Source: Apoda limacodes (Eukaryota; Arthropoda; Insecta; Lepidoptera; Limacodidae). Taken from it: a stretch of DNA of 64,000 nt. Shown piece by piece: positions 49,711 through 60,600 of this stretch (its first letter is position 1; each line of letters opens with the position of its first letter). The position numbers and the translations under genes are program-made. The DNA lies in contig OX291557.1 in assembly GCA_946406115.1 (NCBI GenBank), positions 19,252,501-19,316,500 of the forward strand, in the 5' to 3' direction. Under the pieces are notes generated by a model. It was given only the letters and a program-made list of their open reading frames with translations. It was not told where the DNA came from and did not search any database.

Positions 49711-51490
49711 ATATACAAATAAGTATGTAAATATGTTGTATAATATTTATATCTATTAATTTGTTAATTCGAGTTTCTTTTATCCGCTCAGTACACAATT
49801 TTCTACAATGTCCTTAAGAAGGATTTCTGCAAAAAAAGCACTGACAAAAAAATAATATTTGTTTTTAATAAGTTAACATACAAAAACTTGCAATAAGTAC
49901 ATAATAAAAAAACTTTAAAATTCTGTTATTACATGCCTTAATCTGTTTTGTCGAAGTAGCAATTTGAAGAATCAACGAAAATCTGTCACAATATTTTTTT
50001 TGTAAATTTGCCTCGTTTCTGAGGTTTCAGCAAATTGTGCTAGAATAGCAGTAATATAATAAACATATATGGTGTGTTCGTTTTGGGATAAGTAATCATT
50101 ATTTTTGTTTATTTTGTTTCCTGTCATCCGTTAGTTTAGCTTCGCATTGGCGTCAAAAATATCTAAATTTTAGTATAATATAAACTGTCAGACGGTCAGT
50201 ATATGGTCATATTTTTTTTATTTTTTTCACTTGTGCCATCAAAATGAAATATTAGACCCATGCCTGGAGGTGGAGTTTAATTGTGGATCTGTCCAACCCG
50301 TTATTCTTTTTTATTATTTATGGTAGTGTGTGAGTTATTATCGTAGTGTGTGTACGTCAACTGGACGTTTTGCAACTAATAATTTTGTTGGTAACGCTTT
50401 AAAAGCTTCACAAACGATATAGTCCAATTTTCTCTCTTTCTCACCCTCTCATCTTTCTCTCTCTCTCTCTTTGTTGTTTTGCGAAATAAGTTTAAAAAAA
50501 TATTACAGTTTTGGAGTAAACAGAAAACTAATGGTATATGGGTAGCAAAAAAATAAATATTTTTTCTCTTTAACGCCGGATTACTGCTAAAATACTAGAG
50601 ATACAATAATAATACCTATGTATGAGCTTTTTTGTAGTATATTTAAAAGCTATAGTTTTCATATTTTATTTTTTTTCCGAATAAGTAATAATTGCCGAGA
50701 TATAAGCAAAAAACTAAAACTAAAAATGTTCAAACGGAGGTCTTAATGACAATGTACACCAAAGTTCAAAACTCTGCCAAAGAATGTTTTTTTAGCCTAA
50801 AAATATATCTAATTTGACTGTAGTAATTTATAGGTGGCAAAACTGACGAACTGAAGTATCAAACCTGGAAACTGTTAATTCCCAGCACACTCGTAATGGT
50901 ACGGAGTCCGACTCGCACTTTGCCGATTTTTTTGCTGTGTCTGCTGTCCGCGTCTTATAGGGTATATGAAGTCTCACTAAATCCAATATGAAGGTAAAAT
51001 TAAATCGAACCCAAAAAAAAAACAGAATGAATATGTCGTCGAAAATTTTTATTATATTATATATTTTATGAGGTGTTTTAGTAACCTTGAAAAAAAATAT
51101 AAAGTTATTGCTGATATCCGTAAACAAATACTTCGACAACGTCATACTTAGGCTTAAGTTTGATGGACACTCAATCTAACCTCATGTTTAATCAAACCAT
51201 TTGTTTGTCTCATTTTGTATGGACAATAGTCAACGCTATTTACATTTTACAAGAGGCGATGATGCAGCCGCGCAGTTACTCGGCCGCCATGACTTATAGG
51301 GCGGTAAAAGTTATCAGTAAGACGAAGAGAGTGCGCTTTATGTCCCACAAGTTTCACTACATCAAAATAGTCATTATATTGTATGATTTCAGAGTTTAAC
51401 ACCAAAAAGTGGTGTACGTTAACACAAAATGTGTTTTATGTTGATTTATATCACCTCAACCCTGCAGCACAAGCATTTATAACAATAAGA
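49711..51490. other. Intergenic between RIOK1 and ABCG
   Basis: A candidate RIOK1 poly-A signal AATAAA is at 49903-49908. Also a TC-rich microsatellite (about 50435-50472) and an inverted fragment of the GGCCAAGTGCGAGTC repeat (GGAGTCCGACTCGCACTTTG, about 50906). No gene recognised. Confidence 0.45.
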
Positions 51491-51493
51491 TAA

Positions 51494-51732
51494 TCCATAC
51501 TAATATTATAAATGTGAAAGTAACTCTGTCTGTCTGTCTGTTACATCACGCTTAAACCGCTGTACCGAATAAAATGAAATTCGCCATGGAGATAGGTTGA
51601 GTTCCTGGGAAGGACATAGGCTACCAGAAAACGTCAAGTGTGAGTCGGTTTTATTTTTCTATAATTGAGGAGTTGCCGTTGAAATCCTATACCGATAACT
51701 GAATTTAGGGTGGAACCGCGGGTGAAAGCTAG
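51494..51732 (+). mobile_element. Short non-autonomous Helitron-like element
   Basis: Starts TCCATACTAATATTATAAAT with host A just before the TC, and ends GAACCGCGGGTGAAAGCTAG followed by host T. TC...CTAG ends placed between A and T, with a GC-rich near-terminal segment, are the Helitron signature. 239 bp, no ORF. Related copies: 61741-61932 (+) and about 55785-56116 (-). Confidence 0.7.
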
Positions 51733-51791
51733 TTAGGTAATAATTAAAACAACCATTTTGGAAATTAGCATATTTTTTGTAACAACTTTTC

Positions 51792-51912
51792 AGTTAACAA
51801 ACTTTTCTGACCCGTATATAAAAAACAAAACTACACTCTACATATTGAAATATACAATGATACTGGTGACCGATCACCAAAGATCAGAAGGTCGGAAAAG
51901 TTTGTTGCACTG
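51792..51912. mobile_element. MITE, 'GCAACAAACTTTTCTGACC' family
   Basis: Left end GTTAACAAACTTTTCTGACC, right end GTCGGAAAAGTTTGTTGCAC followed by TG: inverted over about 19 bp with few mismatches. 121 bp. Non-coding. Confidence 0.7.
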
Positions 51913-52244
51913 TAATAGCAAACTAGTAACAAAATATTGTTATATATTATTCCTGTATGGATCATCATCAGTATCAATTCAATTTTCTAACAATGATTCA
52001 ATATTAAATTATCATATGTGTTTAGCTACTTTTACCACGAGTGATTTTAAAGTAAGTAGTATCGTTTTTTTATAGTAATTTATTTACTTAGATGAAATTA
52101 TGTACTTAAATGCATGATACTTTATGTATTCAAAATTCAGCTTGGCGTGGCTAAAGGGAGCAGAGGTGGCCCCCAAATGCCTGGCCCCTACAGAAGGCTC
52201 CCTGCCAAGGTTTTATCTAAGGACTACAGTATAAATAAATAAAT

Positions 52245-52430
52245 AATAAATATTTTTGGACATTACACTTAACGCCGTCTGGCCCTTAAGTAACTAAAGC
52301 TTGTGTTATGGGTACCAGACAACGGATACAAATATGTAAATATTTTTTTTTTTGTAAATACATACATATCATACATAAATACACCCAGAGTCAAGACAAT
52401 CATAAATGTTTATCTGAGTAGATTGGCAAC
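52245..52430 (-). mobile_element. tRNA-derived SINE, antisense 3' fragment
   Basis: Reverse complement of the 14.9-kb SINE body: TGGACATTACACTTAACGCC, GTTATGGGTACCAGACAACG, TACATACATATCATACATAA, CACCCAGAGTCAAGACAATC. The tRNA-like head with A and B boxes is missing. Confidence 0.75.
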
Positions 52431-52801
52431 AATCACAGAGTAAGTCCTTGTTTTTAGTTTAGCTCTTACTCAAATTCTTTTGAAATGCCAATGGCAGCGA
52501 ATTCCTTTCCTATTTGTAGAGTTATCAAGTAACACAAAGCCATTTCTCATTATTTTTTGGTGTTATTAAGTTACAAATAAACCAAATTTTGAATTGAAAA
52601 TAGATTATAATAACAGACAAGAGTCATATAAATTATTTATATGATGCATATTTAAAATTAATAGGCTACTAAAGTCGTCCAGCGACTTTTTTAATTACAT
52701 ACCTTTAACACATTGTAAAATGTGGCCGATGGCCAGACGCCATATTGGTGACATAAGTTCCTAACTAGTACTCAGCACCGAGCACACTGTAGCAACTTAC
52801 G

Positions 52802-52919
52802 GTGCAACAAACTTTTCTGACCCGTGTTTGTTCACTAGTGTCGTTGTAAGTTCACAGCATCTTAATATGGAGACTATAGTTTTGATTTTTGACCACTGGG
52901 TCAAAAAAGTTGGCTGCAC
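52802..52919. mobile_element. MITE, 'GCAACAAACTTTTCTGACC' family
   Basis: Left end GTGCAACAAACTTTTCTGAC at 52802, right end GGGTCAAAAAAGTTGGCTGC and AC at 52919, inverted with a few mismatches over 22 bp. 118 bp, non-coding. Confidence 0.72.
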
Positions 52920-52930
52920 TGTGCACTGAC

Positions 52931-54300
52931 CATCGGCCAACTTATTTGAAATGCATAGTACACCTAATATTCACATTTATACGAAAAATTAAGTATTTAG
53001 ATAATTATTTTTCCTTACCAATTTTTTTTTATATTAAAAAAACAAAACATTTAATATAATAATAAATTTGTTTGTTCCTTTTTTTAGTTAGTTTTCGCAA
53101 TTAACTATAGATTTAAACAGTATCGTTTTGAAGAAAAAAATCTTTTTAGATATTCCTAAATTCTACAGACGAAGCCGCGTGTTGCCACTTACAGTTTACA
53201 TGATCGGGCCTTGTTAAGTCACTAATGAGAATTGACTAATTTCATTTTAAGACTACGGCATACATTATCTATTAAGTTACAATTGTATAACTCTATGTTT
53301 TGAAGTTATCTATTTAATAAGATATCATATACCAACAGGTTTATAATAGAGTAGTTAAAGATTGTACCAATCAACAAAGGGACCCTTACAAATGAAAAAC
53401 CGGGCAGATAATCTGCGCTCTGCTACTGCCGAATACATATTGTCGACCAAATATTACACGCGAAAAAAAAATTTAAGTAGGATAGGGAATAGCTGTCGAT
53501 AGGATATAAAAAAAATAAAGTCTTTTTATAGAAACTACTAAATGTAGGTAGGTAGAAAACTACAAATGCCTACATTAAATCGGTAGGCTGACAGATAATT
53601 ATGTTAGAATTTTAATTTAAAAATATCGTGCTTACTTAATTATAGAACTACTACCTATATTAAACATATAAATTTATTTATTAATTATTTTATATCACAA
53701 AACCAATACCTATACTCACTATCAAACGATGTTCAATGCAAACTTACAGAGATTGTTTATCATTTTTTTTTGTATAATGTAACCTTTATTTATAGAGTCT
53801 ATGGAAAGGAAAATAATTATTGTAAATTAATTATTAAGAGTTAAATTTTTACAATTTTAGCTGTAAGTTATTTTGCCCATTGGGCAATGCTACAAGTTTT
53901 TGAAGGTGAAGAAAATCAAAACAACTTAAAATCTATGAATAAATTATCATCACCCCATTATATTCGACAAAATGTCTGCTGATCCACCTATATACCTACT
54001 CGTTTGAGAATGCAGATATAACATATTTTCTCTTATATACTACTTTTGCAAATAACAAATCATTTTGCATAAATTATTGCCCGCCACTTGGTCGAAGCTT
54101 TCTGATTCGGAATTTCCATTCAATTCAATATCTTTTAGCTTTCTACACAAACTCTTAAAACAGAAATATTCGAATTTTGATCGTGAAATTTGGAATATGC
54201 AAAATATTGTTAATTACCACTTGAACTACTTAAGCTGGGATGAAAAGAATCTCTATTCCTTTCCATAGATTCTTTTGGGATGCAATGAAGAACCGGGAAA
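52931..54300. other. Intergenic, possible 0.5-kb inverted-repeat element
   Basis: TCTATGGAAAGGAA at 53799 and its inverse TTCCTTTCCATAGA at 54256-54269 bracket about 470 bp. No ORF with a recognisable domain is inside (a 67-codon frame at 54065 lacks an ATG start and any domain). The rest is AT-rich without features. Confidence 0.35.
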
Positions 54301-54612
54301 TTAATTTATTATAGAATCTATAGGTAAACTATAGTTTTCTTTCTCGAATTTCAAGACAAACGGTTTCGCTAAATTTCTACCCATCTACAAAATAAATTAT
54401 TTGCTTCAATAGAATACTAACCAAATAAAAAATAGGTTACAGTAATATCAAACCATTTTTTTAGTTATTTAAAAACTAGATGATTTAGATTTTAAAGTTA
54501 AACAATTACTTTGTACTCAAAATATAACAAAAAACACATCGATAAGACAGACATAAGGCACGAGTATATAACTATATCACAAACTGAGAAATCTTAAATT
54601 ACTTTGACCTTC

Positions 54613-57600
54613 TTAAGTACTAAATCGCCATCTTAGCCCCAAAAAGCATATTGATCTAAAAACAAACATAATACAAAACATTGTCAAAATCTCGTACCAA
54701 ACGGAACTTTTTTCGATGTCCAAATAGTTAAGGAGCACTTGAGGCTTAGCGAAGTGACAGTACATATCTTTGCATTCCAGAGGTTTCCTGTTGAACCCGA
54801 ATATTGTAAGCACCATGGCTACGACTCCGCAACGGATAAAGGATGTCTTCATGAGTATGTTCATTAGAAGTGGAATGCTGTGCGCGAAGTCAAAACCGTA
54901 GATAGCCAGGCCGAGGAACGGTGCAATTACTGTTGGTCCCATGGCACATCCATTCTAGAATCATTAAATTTAAAACTTTTAAAATCTATTATAATATCTT
55001 TCGTGAGAAAAATAACACAAGTTTTATGGTTTAACTAGTTTACCGCTGTGCCCGCGCGATTTTACTCTTCCCGTCGTGTAATGGAACCTATATAAACTCC
55101 TTTACCCTATTTTACCCCTCAAGGGATCATTTAAGGGTTGGGTTGCTTGTTGCTCAGGGAAATCGCCTAGACTTACTTACTACCTTTTTTTTATTTTCTC
55201 GAGTTCGTTCGTTTCTTCTTATAGATTACTGCAAATTTTAAACATACTTATATTTAAACGTCAGCTTCATTAAGTGATTGGTGTTTGCTGTTTGTTACGT
55301 ATATGGAAAACAAATTAATTTAAATTTTACAAAATCATCCAAAAAAAGTTTAAAAAGAACTGCTTTGTATTACGTATAAATGACAAAAACTAGTGAACAG
55401 GAAACACCCATCATCTATTCAGGCTAACGATTATTGCAAACATGTGTAATGTTGCAATTTCAGTTATATTATAAGAATATTAAAAAAATAATATAAGTAA
55501 GAAACTAAGAACTCGGCAAACTAAAAAAATTATTGAAAAGCCAACCACGCACAGGGACCTTAACTAACACATTATAAAAAAGGCACCAGTTAGCACGAAA
55601 ATTCCTAATACCAATATTAAAAAAAAACCTTAGTACCTAATTATTCTGTTAGGTTGCTTTAATTAGAATGAAATGAATACATACGTGTATGTATCAGTAC
55701 TTCACACCACATTACGGGTGATGGAAAAGAAAATATTTATAACTAGACTTTGCCAGCGGCTACGTTGTAAAATTAATAAGTTAGCTAGTTAATTTATAAG
55801 CTTTTACCAGCGGCTCCGCCCGTCCTAAATTCGGTTATTGGCGTGGAACTCCTTAGTTAACTCCAATTTAATTAATTAGTTATACTAATGAATTGCTATA
55901 GCATGCTATAGGTGCGGCAATAGATTTTAACTCGGTTATAGTTATTCCCGCAGGAACTTTTGAATATTTAGGGATAAAAGCCTATGTTCTATTCCAGGAC
56001 CTAACCTATATGTATGCTAAGTTTTATCCCGATCCGTCCAGTGGTTAAAGCGTGATTGAGTATCAAACATTCAGACATACATACAAACTTTCACGTTTAT
56101 AATAATAGTAGGATAGTATAAAATAGCCAACAAACTATTTGTTTTACTTAATAAGTATAATCAATCAAATGATCGCAATCAAAACTTGGCCACTCAACAT
56201 CTACTAGTACCATATACATTTTTCGAACCGAGGAACGCCGAGGGGCATTGCATGTATTTAGAGATGAGAAAATCAATCGGCTGCTGAGGTACATGTATGT
56301 CGCTAGTGTCTCGTAAATGGCAACTCAATTTTTGATGTTGGCCACCTGGTCAGAAGATTTGCCAACACGAGCTAGGCACGCGATCAAAGGAACCAGACTA
56401 CAAGCACTCTACGGATGTACCGTTTTGTGAGGACCACGGTTCTTGTATTTACGTCTATCCGCTAATTTATAAGAAAACTTACCCGAACATTAAATATAGA
56501 TCCAATAGCAAGTCCCATCCCTTCAGCCGATAGTGACACCGCATTGCCGATGATGCAGAACACAATAAATCGGTTTGCGGCGAATGGAACCCCGCACATG
56601 AAGTACACGATGGTGCAGAAAACTAAGTTGAGAGTCACTTGTACGGGGAGCTTTGAGACTGTCAGCGCGGCGTAGTATGGGGTCAGACCGTACCAACGGT
56701 TGAAATGCTCTTTCTTTACTAGTTTTACTTCTTGTGGGTCTGAAAAGAATATGATTTTGATTAGAAAAAAGAAGTCAGATTATATAAAAAAGTTTATTCA
56801 TGTAAACCAGGAGTTCGTGTCCCAGTTTCATTTGTTTATCGAAAACGGTATGCTAGGTAAAAAAAAGGTGGCAAACAAGCAAAAAAAGGTGGGAAACAAG
56901 CACACGGTCCGCCTTATGGTAAGCGGTCACCGTGACCTGTGGACGCTTGTAACACCAAAGGTATCACTCGCGCGTTGCCGACCCTTCAAAAATCCAATAA
57001 CTTCTTTGAAGAACCTCATTCTGTAGTCCTTAGAGAAAACCTTGGCAGGCAACAGGTTATTATTGTATTTAAGGAAAAGAGTAAATTTAAAGTTTTGTGA
57101 TAGCAGTAATTAATAGGTACTAACAAACTAAAACTGGTCCCATGATCTGCGTGTATGCAAAAAAGATAACCAGTCCAATGCACATCTTTAAATGGTTGAA
57201 CATTTGAGTTCCGTCGTTGGCCATGTTAAAGAAACACAGCCCGACAAGGACTGCGCACATTATATGGTGGATCGCCTGTATCCATAGACCTGGAAACAAA
57301 GAGATAAAAAATATTTCACCTAATATCTGATCTATACTATATATATATATATATATATCAGCGTTGCCAGTATTTTTTTGCCAAGACGGGATTTAGGAAC
57401 TTTTTGAGTGAAAAAAGTGGGATTCTTTCGTCGAAAGCGGGACATAGTAAAAAATTGTATATAATCAAAAGTTTTTGAAAATTTGTCTTTTTATTTGAGT
57501 TCAAATCACGTTTACGTGACAATAGATAGGTACCTAGTAAAAATATTCATAGAAAAGCTGCCAGTCCACACTTGTCTTTGCCAATCGCGTGCCTACGTGA

Positions 57601-60600
57601 TGATTTTTCGAAAAATTTTGATTAAAAGGCCTAAAAAGACGAATTTTCATACAAACTTTAAATTTTTTGTTTTTTTTAAATCCGCTTTTAATGTAGCTTA
57701 GCGTCATTTGTCACCTTTATACTATAGTTTCTGACCGCAGTGCAGTGCTTTAGACTACTTGAGTTCACAAATCAGTCACTTAAGAGGGCGATATAGGCCA
57801 GAAAGCTAATTTCTGTAATTCTAACGTTGTGTATGTAAATGTACTATAAATCACTAGATAATGTCATATACATTACTATGATATATATATGTTATATACT
57901 TTTTAAGTAATTTATACCGTAATGACGCCTTGAAACTTTAAATTTTTTGTATGGAATTGAACTTTATTACCGTTTTGTAGTCACATTTTTTGACTATTCG
58001 CTACATCTTAGAGTCTATGCACTAGATAACAAGCTATTCTAATTATTTAACCAACTTTCATTACAAGCAAATGCAAAACACGCTTTAAAAATTTGCACAA
58101 GTGTTGAAACAACGGTCACTTCCAGATTTTTTATTGCATTAAATACAATAAATGAAAATCATTCAGTAAGGTAATGCACTAGACAAAAGTAAGTTTTATA
58201 ATATATATTTTTTTATAGCTTTAGATGCTATAGTCTAACCACAAAATTTGCACAAAAACGGCGTCTTTTCGCGGTCTAGCCTATACCCTAGCCTTAAGTC
58301 AGGAATCAGGACAACGCATTCAAGACAAGTGTAAATTCTGTTAGTAAGTACCAACCTTGTCGATTCCTCGAAATTTGCTTTATCATCCTTCCTAATAATA
58401 TCGAAAACTGTTCAAACTTTGTCGTTGAATAGCCGCATGATTCCGATGACGTTTGCATTTTCATCCATGCGCTTGTTGAATTTATGTTCGAATTGCGACT
58501 TGAAAGAGAACTGTTTGAACTATTCGCTTCTTTATACGGTGATACTGTGAACTTGCAAGTTTCATTTGATAACATTAACTCAGTATTAGGTTCATTCGAT
58601 TCAGTTTGATAATGTACTTTTAATTGTAAACTGTTCATAGTTTCATTTGAATTTCTTTCTGCTTTTGCTGATTTGTAGATTTTTCCGTTAAGCATTTCTT
58701 CGCTGAGTACTGCTATGTTATCTAGGTTTTCAGTGATTTCGATTACTGAAAACACAAACAAAAAACAACTTAATTAGTGTTAGAGATAAAACAAGTCCTA
58801 AACTAATTTTTTGCAACAAATTCGCTAGGTACTGTGGTGAGGATGTAAGTATGCCATAGAATCCTATTTTCTGTGCATAGAATTAAGATAGACAAGAGTA
58901 ATGGACTACCTATGTCTATGTTTTTCCTTTTAAGATTCGATGTAGTTTAGAATGAGAATGTCATTTAAAAGCTTCTAGAAAATATTTTAAGGGTCCGCAA
59001 GGGAATAGCGGAGAACCGTGCAAAAGAAAAAACATTCTTATTCAGACCGCAGTCGAGTCAAAATCTGTGTGCATTTTTTATATATAAAGTGTAATCTGAA
59101 TGTTGTATTTTGAAACACGGTTTGGATGTTCCGATCTGTAAGACGTTGACCACGACCAAAAGCAAGCTCACTGAGACATCCTGCATACCTGCCATCCTAC
59201 CAAAAGGAAGTGTGTGTGTAGTGAATCCTGCGTAAATATTATTGATTATATGGGATTTATCTCACAAGGATTACAGCAACAATGATTGTAGGCATCAGTC
59301 CTATAATATATTGCTAGAAGTACTCGAAAAGTATAATAGTGCGGCCTAGAGCAAAAAGGCGACGTTCCTACACCTGTAGTAATCGTAGGCAACCTGCGTA
59401 GGTATTTGGTCGGCATCGGACCATCTCATATAGTTTATTAGCTTATGTAGATTAAGAAAAGATTGGAGACTCAAGGTCTTGTTTTTTTGCGTTTTTAGCA
59501 ATTTCTTTTTCTGTTCTCTGTATTTGTGAATTAGGTACCTTACGTACTTACTTATTTTTTTGTTATTAAATCCTACCATATTGTATTGCCTTTTGTGACA
59601 TACATAATGTGGAAAACTTCCCATTTTAATTGAAAAATAACATAACATCTCGAATGACCACTCTTATTAACTATATGTATATGTAGCAGGTATAATGTTA
59701 GACTACGAAAATTAACTGTGATGTAGGGCACGCGGATTTTCTCCACTTTTATCAAGCATGACCTAAGAATTGCTGTGGTGTAAATTATATACACGTATTT
59801 TTAAAAAGTCGTTGTGCAATGGTTATTTATTTTGATAACAGTACAAAGCGCAAAAGCGTGAGCGACCAACGGACAAAGCTCCTTAAGAATCCACAAACCA
59901 TGAGAGAGGCGCTAAATAACATCAGATCCCTTCTAGATTTTTGGACGGAGCTGGGATGGCAAGAGTAACTAAAGACACGAATCGGTTACGTACATACGTA
60001 CAATAGCCCTATCATGAGGCTAAGCACAGACAAAAGTATATTGTCGCTTTTAAGGCACTTGCCTAAGTTTGTTTGATTTTATAACTAAGACTACGCTTCT
60101 ATCTAATCTTCTGTCTGTCCGACTGTTGAGTGATTTTTGTGTAAAGTAAAAGTCTAAAGTAAAACAACTAGGTTAATTTTAATGTACCTTACTAGTTTCG
60201 TAAATAAAAATATGTTTCGCGTGCCTACAATTTTACAATTACAAAATGATTGCCTGACCTATTTATCGATTTTGTCACATAAGATTTACTGTTGTGTACA
60301 TCGATAGATTGATCGATGGTTGTGTAACAGTACGAAATCCTTAGTGCGCGAGTTCGACTCGCACTTGACCAGTTTTTATTGCTTACGGAACTCCGAAACA
60401 CTTATACAACCAAAGGCTTTGTCTTCCTTTGAACAAAGAGGGCCTTTCGATTTTAAATTTATATTTTTTTTATGTATGATATTTTTACGGGTTTTCTTTA
60501 TGTTTATGTTGTAGCATTATTTATATGATATCATTGTGTATGATATGATTTGTAATGCATTGTATATAATAGTTAAGATTTTTTCATCACACTAATTCGT

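Noticed and set aside
58306..58355. Extension of the ABCG linker exon to a stop at 58306
   Set aside because: The donor GTTGGT at 58355-58350 joins in phase to the next exon (RQG|LWIQ), matching the family; the rest is intron.
60340..60375. tRNA T-arm (GAGTTCGACTC)
   Set aside because: It is the inverted start of the GGCCAAGTGCGAGTC repeat; no tRNA fold around it.
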